Source: Bacteroidota bacterium
GTDB lineage: Bacteria > Bacteroidota > Bacteroidia > NS11-12g > UBA9320
Direction: 5' to 3'
NCBI GenBank assembly: GCA_947499775.1
Contig: CANMPY010000093.1
Span: 1 to 7,189, forward strand
Length of the DNA stretch: 7,189 nt
Shown here: positions 1 through 6,062 of the stretch, one piece after another
How the letters are laid out: the number at the start of each line of letters is the position of its first letter
Position numbering within the stretch: position 1 is the stretch's first letter
Program-made: the position numbers and the translations under genes
Notes under the pieces: model-generated
Seen by the model: only the letters and a program-made list of their open reading frames with translations
The model's database searches: none
What the model was told of the DNA's origin: nothing

Positions 1-3
1 GGT

Positions 4-987
4 ATGGCAAAAAAGCGAGTATTAATAACAGGAGCCGCGGGTTTTTTAGGCTCACATTTATGCGACCGATTCATTAAGGAAGGGTACTTTGTAATGGGTA
101 TGGATAATCTGATTACAGGTGATCTGCGCAATATTGAACATTTATTTGGAAATAAAGATTTTGTCTTTTATAACCACGATGTGTCGAAATTTGTACATGT
201 TCCTGGAGATTTAGATTACATTTTGCATTTTGCCTCGCCCGCTAGCCCAATCGATTATTTACGTATTCCCATTCAAACCCTAAAAGTTGGATCGCTTGGA
301 ATCCATCATTTATTAGGCCTTGCCAAATCTAAAAAAGCGAGGATACTTATTGCAAGCACCAGTGAAGTATATGGCGACCCATTGGTTCACCCTCAAGACG
401 AGGATTACTGGGGTAATGTAAATCCTGTAGGGCCAAGAGGCGTGTATGACGAAGCTAAACGGTTTCAGGAAGCAATGACGATGGCCTACCACACTTACCA
501 TGGCTTAGAAACGCGCATAGTGCGAATATTTAATACCTATGGCCCTCGGATGCGACTTAACGATGGACGCGTATTGCCAGCCTTTATAGGGCAGGCTCTT
601 AGAGGTGAAGATTTAACTGCCTTTGGCGATGGAAGTCAGACCCGCTCTTTTTGTTATGTTGATGATTTAGTAGAAGGAATTTACCGCCTTTTGTTAAGCG
701 ATTATGCACAACCCGTCAATATTGGAAATCCAAATGAAATTACCATTAATGAATTTGCTCAAGAAATATTAAAGTTAACTGGAGCCAATCAAAACATAAT
801 TTACAAGCCACTTCCTACCGACGATCCAAAACAACGAAAACCAGATATTACAAGAGCCCGGGCTATCTTAAATTGGGAACCCAAGGTAAGTCGAGAAGAG
901 GGTTTGAAATTAACCTTCGATTATTTTAAAACTTTACCGGCCGACCGATGGAATGAAGAGCCATACGGTAGAGAATTTAAAACTTAA
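4..987 (+). CDS. UDP-glucuronate decarboxylase (UDP-xylose synthase), SDR family
   Basis: This 327-residue protein is an extended short-chain dehydrogenase/reductase that oxidises and decarboxylates UDP-glucuronate to UDP-xylose with a bound NAD, a cytosolic step supplying precursors for surface polysaccharides. Visible motifs are the N-terminal GxxGxxG nucleotide loop (G10, G13, G16), D34 that would hold the NAD adenosine ribose, HFASPASPIDY at 75-85, TSEVYGDP at 119-126, and the YxxxK catalytic pair Y148/K152. RIFNTYGPRM (174-183) and R214 in the segment before YVDD (218-221) are also typical of the UXS group, and the SPASP and TSEVYGDP segments separate it from GalE- or RmlB-type epimerases and dehydratases. 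The ATG at 4 gives an MAKKRVLITG start of normal family length; only three bases lie upstream in the window, so promoter and operon partners are unseen. It converges on guaB with a 17-base gap. The family call is confident; biochemical activity is inferred. Confidence 0.95.
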   Translation: MAKKRVLITGAAGFLGSHLCDRFIKEGYFVMGMDNLITGDLRNIEHLFGNKDFVFYNHDVSKFVHVPGDLDYILHFASPASPIDYLRIPIQTLKVGSLGIHHLLGLAKSKKARILIASTSEVYGDPLVHPQDEDYWGNVNPVGPRGVYDEAKRFQEAMTMAYHTYHGLETRIVRIFNTYGPRMRLNDGRVLPAFIGQALRGEDLTAFGDGSQTRSFCYVDDLVEGIYRLLLSDYAQPVNIGNPNEITINEFAQEILKLTGANQNIIYKPLPTDDPKQRKPDITRARAILNWEPKVSREEGLKLTFDYFKTLPADRWNEEPYGREFKT

Positions 988-1004
988 CCATTACTTTCTT
1001 TAAT

Positions 1005-2477
1005 TTATCGTGAATAATTTGGCGCTTCCTGAGTGATAGTTACATCATGAGGGTGACTTTCGCGAATGCCCGAAGATGTGATTTTAGTAAACATGGCCGT
1101 TTGTAATTCTTCAATCGTTTTTGCACCGCAATATCCCATCCCAGCTCTTAGTCCACCTATGTATTGGTACATTACTTCAGCCAATTGCCCTTTGAAAGGA
1201 ACCATACCAACAATACCTTCAGGAACTAATTTGGCAATTTCCTCTTCTGCATCCTGAAAATAGCGATCCTTTGACCCATCTTTCATGGCATCTATTGATC
1301 CCATACCTCGGTATGATTTAACCTTTCGGCCTTCATATATTATGGTTTCACCCGGCGACTCATCTGTACCTGCAAATAAGGATCCTGCCATAATACTATC
1401 TGCACCTGCAACAATGGCTTTTACAATATCGCCACTATAACGAATTCCACCATCGCTGATTACAGGAACGCCGCTGCCTTTTATGGCCGAAGCACAATCA
1501 ATAATAGCCGAGAGCTGCGGAACCCCAATACCTGCTATAACACGTGTGGTACATATTGACCCTGGACCTACTCCTACCTTTACGGCATCTGCCCCTGCCT
1601 TTACTAAGGCTTTTGCGGCATCGCCAGTTGCTATGTTTCCAACTACTATTTGCAAATCAGGATACGTTTTCTTAATTTTTATAAGTTCGTTTATAACGCC
1701 TTTGCTATGTCCATGCGCTGTATCCAATGTGATAACATCAATATCTTGTTTAACCAATGCCTCTACGCGTTCTAAAGTATCAGAAGTAATGCCTACTGCC
1801 GCCCCAACCATTAGCCTTCCAAACTTATCTTTACAGGCAAAAGGATAATTCTTGACATTCTGAATATCGCGATACGTAATTAATCCTTTCAAAAAACCAT
1901 TCGAATCTATTACAGGTAGTTTTTCGATACGGTGTTTTTGCAATATTTCCATTGCCTTATTCAAATCTGTACCTACCGCTGCTGTAATTAAATTGTGTCT
2001 GGTCATTACATCGCCTACCGATAGATTTAAATCGAGTTGAAAGCGCAGATCTCTATTGGTTAAAATCCCTACCAGTTTACCGTCATTATCGATAATTGGA
2101 ATTCCTCCAATTTTATAATCTCTCATGGCGTCCATTGCTTCGCTTAGCTTAGCAGTAACCAATAAGGTAACTGGATCCTTAATCATTCCACTCTCCGATC
2201 GTTTTACTTTTTTAACTTCGGCAGCTTGGCGCTCAATGCTCATGTTTTTATGAATAAATCCAAGTCCTCCTGCCCTAGCCATACTAATTGCCATTTTCGA
2301 TTCAGTAACCGTATCCATAGCGGCACTAGTAATGGGCACATTAATTACAAGATTACGCGTAAGCTTGGTTCGCGTAATGACATCGCGAGGTAAGACATCA
2401 GAATAACGTGGCAACACAAGAACATCGTCGAATGCTAGGCCTTCATAAAGAATTTTTTGGGTGTGTGAATTAGACAT
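1005..2477 (-). CDS. guaB: Inosine-5'-monophosphate dehydrogenase
   Basis: This 490-residue protein is IMP dehydrogenase, which oxidises IMP to XMP with NAD, the committed step of guanine nucleotide synthesis in the cytosol. The TIM-barrel catalytic domain is interrupted at about residues 95-210 by two CBS domains, the usual allosteric module. The active-site loop GPGSICTTR spans 304-312 with catalytic Cys309. SDGGIRYSGD (341-350) forms part of the phosphate site. The mobile flap starts at GMGSIDAM (391-398), and the Arg405-Tyr406 dyad that activates water lies in DRYFQ. The C-terminal segment GGLRAGMGYCGA (441-452) is typical of bacterial enzymes. Length and architecture are normal. The start at 2477 is supported by a -7 box and a short leader on the minus strand. 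It is divergent from accB and convergent with the UDP-xylose synthase gene. A perfect inverted repeat abutting the start codon suggests control at the start of transcription or translation. Confidence 0.98.
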   Translation of the reverse strand: MSNSHTQKILYEGLAFDDVLVLPRYSDVLPRDVITRTKLTRNLVINVPITSAAMDTVTESKMAISMARAGGLGFIHKNMSIERQAAEVKKVKRSESGMIKDPVTLLVTAKLSEAMDAMRDYKIGGIPIIDNDGKLVGILTNRDLRFQLDLNLSVGDVMTRHNLITAAVGTDLNKAMEILQKHRIEKLPVIDSNGFLKGLITYRDIQNVKNYPFACKDKFGRLMVGAAVGITSDTLERVEALVKQDIDVITLDTAHGHSKGVINELIKIKKTYPDLQIVVGNIATGDAAKALVKAGADAVKVGVGPGSICTTRVIAGIGVPQLSAIIDCASAIKGSGVPVISDGGIRYSGDIVKAIVAGADSIMAGSLFAGTDESPGETIIYEGRKVKSYRGMGSIDAMKDGSKDRYFQDAEEEIAKLVPEGIVGMVPFKGQLAEVMYQYIGGLRAGMGYCGAKTIEELQTAMFTKITSSGIRESHPHDVTITQEAPNYSR

Positions 2478-2478
2478 T

Positions 2479-2509
2479 GCAAATAATATTAGTAGAGGTA
2501 ATTATTTGC
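2479..2509 (-). promoter_or_regulatory. Perfect 9-bp inverted repeat abutting the guaB start codon
   Basis: GCAAATAAT (2479-2487) and ATTATTTGC (2501-2509) are perfectly complementary arms separated by 13 bases. On the guaB strand the repeat ends one base before the ATG, and its far arm overlaps the transcription start predicted from the -7 box. It could be an operator with half-sites two helical turns apart (22 bp), or a 5'-terminal mRNA hairpin that would bury the ribosome landing site. The inverted repeat is certain; its function is inferred. Confidence 0.6.
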
Positions 2510-2513
2510 GGTG

Positions 2514-2521
2514 CAAAGCTA
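2514..2521 (-). promoter_or_regulatory. Predicted guaB promoter, -7 box
   Basis: Read on the minus strand this is TAGCTTTG, an exact match to the Bacteroidota -7 consensus TAnnTTTG. It lies 36 bases upstream of the guaB start codon, which would place transcription initiation at roughly 2505-2509. I see no convincing TTG -33 element at the expected distance; the spacer is A/T-only. The match and position are direct observations; use as a promoter is inferred. Confidence 0.6.
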
Positions 2522-2659
2522 AACTATAATTGGTAAAAAAAATATTAATTTATATAACCCCCTCCATTTTAGCGAAAAAAAACAAAATAAGATTATTGAA
2601 ATTTTATCAATTTTCACTAAAAAAAGCTCCTTTTTATTAAATTTATGTCGATTTTATCT

Positions 2660-2688
2660 TAGATTTCTTAATATTTAACCTAATTTCG
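2660..2688 (+). promoter_or_regulatory. Possible accB promoter boxes
   Basis: Two near-matches to the TAnnTTTG -7 box precede accB: TAGATTTC at 2660-2667 and TAATTTCG at 2681-2688, each with one mismatch. The second is 24 bases before the start codon, giving a short leader. Neither has a clear TTG -33 element. An accB promoter must lie in the 235-base divergent region because guaB points the other way, but the exact site is a weak call. Confidence 0.3.
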
Positions 2689-2694
2689 CCACAT

Positions 2695-2710
2695 TATTTA
2701 AATTTAAATA
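2695..2710. repeat. 16-bp A/T-only palindrome before accB
   Basis: TATTTAAATTTAAATA is a perfect 16-bp palindrome ending two bases before the accB ATG. It contains only A and T, in very A/T-rich surroundings, so chance is a real explanation. It could be an operator, or simply an unstructured ribosome entry region of the kind seen in genes without Shine-Dalgarno motifs. Confidence 0.35.
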
Positions 2711-2712
2711 TT

Positions 2713-3195
2713 ATGGATTTAAAAGACATTCAAGCACTTATTAAGTTTATTTCTACCTCAGGTGTTGACGAAGTTAGCATTGAGCGAAAAGAATTTAAGC
2801 TTAACATAAAGAAAAATGCGCGGGCTACGGAGGTAGTAATGACCGCTCAACCTCAAATTTACCATCAACTCCCTGCTCAAAACGCACCACAGACAGAGTC
2901 AGTTGCGCCGGTTGAAACAAATCAAATTGCGGTATCGCCTGTGGCTGCTACAAATCTTATAGAAGTTAAATCGCCAATGATAGGAACTTTTTACAGAAGT
3001 GCAGGACCCGATAAGCCTCAATTTATTAATATAGGTGACGAAATAAATTTAGGCGATACACTGTGCATTATCGAGGCCATGAAATTATTCAATGAAATAG
3101 AGAGCGAAGTAAAGGGTAAAATTGTAAAAGTTTTAGTTGACGATGCCTCTCCAGTTGAGTACGATCAACCTTTATTTTTGATTGATCCTAGCTAA
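2713..3195 (+). CDS. accB: Biotin carboxyl carrier protein of acetyl-CoA carboxylase
   Basis: This 160-residue protein is BCCP, which carries the biotin that AccC carboxylates and the AccA/AccD transferase uses to make malonyl-CoA for fatty acid synthesis. Residues 1-35 form the short N-terminal helix-plus-strand region typical of AccB. Residues about 40-82 are a flexible linker rich in Pro, Gln, Ala and Val. The biotinyl domain runs from about 83 to 158, starting with KSPMIGTFYRS (86-96), the 'thumb' region of acetyl-CoA carboxylase carriers. The biotin attachment motif EAMK is at 121-124, so Lys124 is the expected biotinylated residue. Length is normal. The start is the first ATG after an A/T-rich leader, with no Shine-Dalgarno. 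accC follows on the same strand 74 bases downstream, and the two are probably cotranscribed. The domain order argues against a lipoyl-domain protein. Confidence 0.97.
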   Translation: MDLKDIQALIKFISTSGVDEVSIERKEFKLNIKKNARATEVVMTAQPQIYHQLPAQNAPQTESVAPVETNQIAVSPVAATNLIEVKSPMIGTFYRSAGPDKPQFINIGDEINLGDTLCIIEAMKLFNEIESEVKGKIVKVLVDDASPVEYDQPLFLIDPS

Positions 3196-3269
3196 GCTAC
3201 CTTGTGTGCGTATAAGCAAGTTTGTGCAAATTAGGATTTCCACATCATCCAAATTTTTAAATTAAGCGA

Positions 3270-4607
3270 ATGTTTAAGAAAATATTAATAGCAAACCGTG
3301 GCGAAATTGCATTGCGTGTTATCCGCACATGCAAAGAAATGGGTATAAAAACAGTGGCTGTATATTCCACTGCCGATAAGGAAAGCCTACATGTTCGCTT
3401 TGCAGACGAAGCCGTTTGCATTGGCCCACCATCAAGTACATTAAGCTACCTAAGCATGCCAAATATATTAGCGGCTGCCGAAATAACCAATGCCGATGCT
3501 ATTCATCCAGGATATGGGTTTCTAAGCGAAAACGCAAAGTTTTCAGAACTTTGCCGCCAGCATAATATTAAATTTATTGGTGCCTCACCCGAAATGATTA
3601 ATTCGATGGGTGATAAAAGCAATGCCAAAGATACGATGAAAAAAGCAGGCGTTCCTATTGTACCAGGAAGTGACGGCCTACTCACAGATGCGAAGGAAGG
3701 CGTTAAAATTGCAAAAAAAATAGGCTACCCTGTAATTTTAAAAGCCACTGCTGGAGGTGGAGGACGAGGTATGCGCATAGTATGGAACGACGAAGAATTA
3801 GAGCCAGCCTTTAACTCGGCACAAACAGAAGCTAAGGCAGCCTTTGGCAATGATGGGATGTATTTGGAAAAATACATTGAAGAACCAAGACACATAGAAA
3901 TACAAATTGCAGGCGACCAATATGGCAAAGTATGCCATTTGAGCGAACGTGATTGCAGCATACAGCGACGCCATCAAAAACTTATAGAGGAATGCCCTTC
4001 TCCTTTTATGACCGATGATTTGCGCGAACGAATGGGAGATGCAGCGGTTAAAGCTGCGGCCTCCATAAATTATGAAGGAGTGGGTACCATTGAATTTTTA
4101 GTTGATAAACACCGCAACTTTTACTTCATGGAAATGAATACGCGTATTCAAGTTGAGCATTGCGTAACCGAAGAAGTGATTAATTATGATTTAATAAAAG
4201 AACAGATTTTAATATCAGCTGGCGTTCCCATTTCAGGTAAAAATCACTACCCGAAAATGCATTGCATCGAATGCCGTATTAATGCCGAAGACCCCTATAA
4301 AAACTTTGCACCATCACCTGGTAAAATAACATCCTTACACAAGCCAGGCGGACATGGCGTAAGAGTTGATACCCATATTTATGCTGGGTATACTATTCCA
4401 CCTTATTACGATAGTATGATTGCTAAACTTATTGTTGTGGCCCAAACCCGTGAGGAATGTATAGTAAAAATGCGCCGCGCCTTAGATGAATTTATCATTG
4501 AGGGCATAAAAACTACTATCCCGCTGCAAATGCAACTTATGCAAAACGAAGACTTTATAAATGGTAATTTTACGACCAAATTTATGGAAACCTTCGAATT
4601 TAAATAA
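3270..4607 (+). CDS. accC: Biotin carboxylase subunit of acetyl-CoA carboxylase
   Basis: This 445-residue protein is the ATP-dependent biotin carboxylase that transfers bicarbonate-derived CO2 to biotin on AccB. The N-terminal biotin carboxylase domain begins KKILIANRGEIALRV (3-17) and contains HPGYGFLSEN (79-88). The ATP-grasp domain has the glycine-rich lid AGGGGRGMR (161-169) after Lys158, RRHQK (233-237), metal ligands around E275 and E288, and the catalytic MNTRIQVEH segment (289-297) with Arg292. The C-terminal domain includes CRINAE (335-340) and APSPGKI (347-353). Length matches stand-alone AccC; there is no fused carrier or transferase domain, which separates it from pyruvate carboxylase or long acyl-CoA carboxylase alpha chains. 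Placement right after accB supports the acetyl-CoA carboxylase role. Start ATG at 3270 gives the expected N-terminus; the 74-base gap before it has no strong promoter or terminator. Confidence 0.97.
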   Translation: MFKKILIANRGEIALRVIRTCKEMGIKTVAVYSTADKESLHVRFADEAVCIGPPSSTLSYLSMPNILAAAEITNADAIHPGYGFLSENAKFSELCRQHNIKFIGASPEMINSMGDKSNAKDTMKKAGVPIVPGSDGLLTDAKEGVKIAKKIGYPVILKATAGGGGRGMRIVWNDEELEPAFNSAQTEAKAAFGNDGMYLEKYIEEPRHIEIQIAGDQYGKVCHLSERDCSIQRRHQKLIEECPSPFMTDDLRERMGDAAVKAAASINYEGVGTIEFLVDKHRNFYFMEMNTRIQVEHCVTEEVINYDLIKEQILISAGVPISGKNHYPKMHCIECRINAEDPYKNFAPSPGKITSLHKPGGHGVRVDTHIYAGYTIPPYYDSMIAKLIVVAQTREECIVKMRRALDEFIIEGIKTTIPLQMQLMQNEDFINGNFTTKFMETFEFK

Positions 4608-4618
4608 TTGATACTTAC

Positions 4619-4638
4619 GCTCAATCTATACATTGAGC
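4619..4638 (+). terminator. Hairpin just after accC (possible weak terminator)
   Basis: GCTCAAT (4619-4625) and ATTGAGC (4632-4638) form a perfect 7-bp stem with a six-base loop, starting 12 bases after the accC stop codon. Position suits transcription termination or 3'-end protection of the accBC message. There is no immediate T run; the nearest (TTTTT, 4653-4657) is 14 bases further on, so it is not a canonical intrinsic terminator. Confidence 0.4.
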
Positions 4639-4676
4639 CATGGTATTATAAGTTTTTCAATGTTGGACGGATTGTT

Positions 4677-4684
4677 TATTTTTG
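4677..4684 (+). promoter_or_regulatory. Predicted -7 box between accC and the regulator gene
   Basis: TATTTTTG matches the Bacteroidota -7 consensus TAnnTTTG exactly. It would start a transcript near 4690, giving the regulator gene a leader of about 170 bases, or a small separate RNA. The nearest upstream TTG (4663-4665) is too close, with an 11-base spacer, to be a standard -33 element. Such A/T-rich boxes also arise by chance. Confidence 0.35.
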
Positions 4685-4782
4685 TTCTGACTTAGCGCAA
4701 TGGAAATTTGGCATACAAAATCTTAAACTTGTAGCCGTTTTCTTTAGCCTACCGATTCGATTTATATTACATTAGTAAGATT

Positions 4783-4800
4783 GAGCAACCAGATTTGCTC
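4783..4800 (+). other. Short perfect hairpin upstream of the regulator gene
   Basis: GAGCAA (4783-4788) and TTGCTC (4795-4800) form a perfect 6-bp stem with a six-base loop, followed by a pyrimidine-rich stretch (4801-4812). It lies 65 bases before the LytTR regulator gene. It could be a weak terminator of an RNA started near 4690, an attenuator in the regulator's leader, or an operator. CAGATTTG at 4790-4797, inside the hairpin, is also one mismatch from the -7 box. Confidence 0.35.
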
Positions 4801-4864
4801 TCCCTATTTTCTAAACCTAAACTTTCGACACCTTTAATAAGGCTGCATATTTTATTTACTTACT

Positions 4865-5617
4865 ATGAATATAGCAATCTTTTCGACTGATGATGCCGTT
4901 AGCAATAAACTTAAAAGAATTTTAAAATCGCTTAATGACCGATTAATCGTTGACATTTTTGGCGAATGGCCTTTGGATAAAATTATATTATCTCAAAAAA
5001 AATATTCCATTGTTTTTGTAGATCTAACCTTGCCCCAAAGAGAAGAATTGGATTTAAATGCGCATTTGTATGATGTCGTATTTATTACCGATTCATCCGA
5101 ATACGCCCCAAAGGGCGATTATACCGTAAAATTCGATTATCTTATTAAACCAATAACTAAAATACATGTCCTTCAAGTTTTAGAAAAACTAAACGGTTTT
5201 CAACTTCATTATCTTGCCTATAAAAATGGTGCAAAATCTATTGATTTCAATTCAAATCATCCTGCATTAATACTTTCGTCCAATGACGGTTTTGAGCGAA
5301 TAAACGTAGAGCAGATTATTAAAATTGAAGCCAGTAAAAGTTATTCCATATTTTATATGTTGGATTCTCAAAAAAGGGTGTCCACCAAAAATTTAGGATA
5401 TTTTGAACGATTGCTTCCATTGGCAACGTTCATCAGAGTACATCACCACTGCATAATCAACTCTAGCCATATCAAATCCTATCATTCATCTGGTATTGTT
5501 GAACTACGCTCATCCATCTTTCAAGCCGTTTCAAAACGAAAACGACATGAATTTTTAACTAAATTCAAGCAAGTAAACCCTTATTGTGTAAATAAAAACG
5601 GAGAGGTTAAATCGTAA
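4865..5617 (+). CDS. Response regulator, receiver domain plus LytTR DNA-binding domain
   Basis: This 250-residue protein has a receiver domain (about 1-115) joined to a LytTR DNA-binding domain (about 131-240). The phosphorylation site looks intact: acidic pair D9/D10, phosphoacceptor D53 in FVDLTLP, T75 in VVFITD and K95 in DYLIKP. The LytTR part shows the family pattern, with KIEASKSYSIFY (153-164), the RVHHHCIINSSHI segment (191-203) and a VSKRKR stretch (222-227). It should act as a dimeric cytosolic transcription factor binding paired direct repeats. No histidine kinase of the LytS/YehU type is adjacent, so within this window it is an orphan and its partner must be encoded elsewhere. It stands alone: 257 bases after accC and 563 before the next gene. 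No Shine-Dalgarno is seen; the ATG at 4865 places the receiver's first strand right at the N-terminus, as usual. Targets are unknown. Confidence 0.93.
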   Translation: MNIAIFSTDDAVSNKLKRILKSLNDRLIVDIFGEWPLDKIILSQKKYSIVFVDLTLPQREELDLNAHLYDVVFITDSSEYAPKGDYTVKFDYLIKPITKIHVLQVLEKLNGFQLHYLAYKNGAKSIDFNSNHPALILSSNDGFERINVEQIIKIEASKSYSIFYMLDSQKRVSTKNLGYFERLLPLATFIRVHHHCIINSSHIKSYHSSGIVELRSSIFQAVSKRKRHEFLTKFKQVNPYCVNKNGEVKS

Positions 5618-5633
5618 AAGAAACTATTACTCC

Positions 5634-5652
5634 CACTTATTGTTTTTAAGTG
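5634..5652 (+). other. Short inverted repeat after the regulator gene
   Basis: CACTTA (5634-5639) and TAAGTG (5647-5652) form a 6-bp stem with a T-rich seven-base loop, beginning 17 bases after the regulator's stop codon. There is no T run after the stem, so it is a poor intrinsic terminator. It overlaps the first copy of the direct repeat at 5637-5666. Confidence 0.3.
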
Positions 5653-5666
5653 ACCAGTTATTGTTT
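5637..5666. repeat. Paired 9-bp direct repeats with 12-bp spacer
   Basis: TTATTGTTT occurs exactly at 5637-5645 and 5658-5666, a 21-bp period. Paired 9-bp repeats with a 12-13-bp spacer are the known arrangement of LytTR-family binding sites, and this pair sits 20 bases after a LytTR regulator gene. The bases match the published (T/A)(A/C)(C/A)GTTN(A/G)(T/G) consensus only partly. The repeat is seen; the binding role is a guess. Confidence 0.4.
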
Positions 5667-5739
5667 AGAAATTGCAAATTAGAATTTACACATGTTATTT
5701 CGTTCTACAATTATACTTTTAAATCTTTGAATAACTTAA

Positions 5740-5772
5740 CCTTATAAATAAAGTGTAATTAGCCTTATGAAT
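5740..5772. repeat. Imperfect 10-bp direct repeats
   Basis: CCTTATAAAT (5740-5749) and CCTTATGAAT (5763-5772) match at 9 of 10 bases with a 23-bp period. They may be a second tandem binding site or chance similarity in A/T-rich DNA. I see no other copies in the window. Confidence 0.3.
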
Positions 5773-5789
5773 TGTTCTTTAAAATTGAG

Positions 5790-5841
5790 CCCCTTCTGAA
5801 ATTTATTTGCTGTGTAAAGTAGGTAGGGGTTTCAGTTTTTT
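5790..5841 (+). terminator. Possible terminator or pseudoknot followed by a T run
   Basis: CTGAAA (5796-5801) pairs perfectly with TTTCAG (5830-5835), which is followed directly by TTTTTT (5836-5841). Next to these arms, CCCCT (5790-5794) pairs perfectly with AGGGG (5825-5829). The two stems cross, so they form either a pseudoknot or two competing hairpins. Each hairpin alone has a loop of about 28-30 bases and would be weak. It may end the regulator transcript or a small RNA. Confidence 0.35.
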
Positions 5842-5990
5842 AGGATTAAATTTAAATAATTAATAAAATTCAATCATCATTAATATCTAAGTTTTTGTAC
5901 AATTGATGCTTTCATAACTGTCTTAAAATTTTCCATTAAGATACCAAGCCTAAAATCCTTAAATTAATCACTTTTCTTATCTATTAAATT

Positions 5991-6011
5991 CTTGCCAAGA
6001 TTTTTGGCAAG
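5991..6011. promoter_or_regulatory. Perfect 8-bp-arm palindrome, operator or hairpin
   Basis: CTTGCCAA (5991-5998) and TTGGCAAG (6004-6011) are perfect inverted arms around a five-base GATTT spacer. Half the arm bases are G or C, which stands out in this A/T-rich stretch. Without a following T run on either strand it is a poor intrinsic terminator, so a protein operator about 150 bases upstream of the downstream gene's -7 box is a reasonable alternative. Confidence 0.45.
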
Positions 6012-6062
6012 TTCCAAAATTATTTTGCTGATCTGTTTGTTGGCTTTAATTAGGCTTGTACT

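Noticed and set aside
1182..1233. IMP dehydrogenase has Met425 and Phe428 where many bacterial enzymes read Arg and Tyr (EGRVPYKG segment), suggesting loss of a catalytic Arg.
   Set aside because: The catalytic Arg-Tyr dyad is in the flap motif DRYFQ and is intact here (Arg405-Tyr406). The Met425/Phe428 segment varies in the family and is not the catalytic pair.
1066..1848. Two plus-strand open frames (1066-1257 and 1483-1848) opposite guaB.
   Set aside because: They are antisense shadows of a fully conserved guaB, with no recognisable domains and no promoter or start context of their own.
3503..4633. Three minus-strand open frames opposite accC.
   Set aside because: Their sequences mirror conserved accC motifs (for example the proline run opposite the glycine-rich lid) and have no independent support.
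4699..4725. Short reading frame ATG at 4699 of eight codons, considered as a leader peptide.
   Set aside because: It is very short, has no run of one amino acid's codons, and has no adjacent attenuator. Nothing supports translation.
4619..5790. The heptamer ATTGAGC occurs around the regulator gene at 4619-4625 (inverted), 4632-4638, 4780-4786 and 5784-5790, suggesting a dispersed regulatory element.
   Set aside because: The same heptamer also occurs inside accB (2779-2785) and, inverted, inside guaB (2231-2237), and flanking bases are not conserved, so it is not specific to non-coding DNA.
5790..5841. Considered whether the crossing stems are a preQ1 or SAM-II riboswitch, which are also compact pseudoknots.
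   Set aside because: The loops do not match the conserved sequences I know for those classes, and no coding start lies within about 300 bases downstream. Kept only as an unassigned structure.
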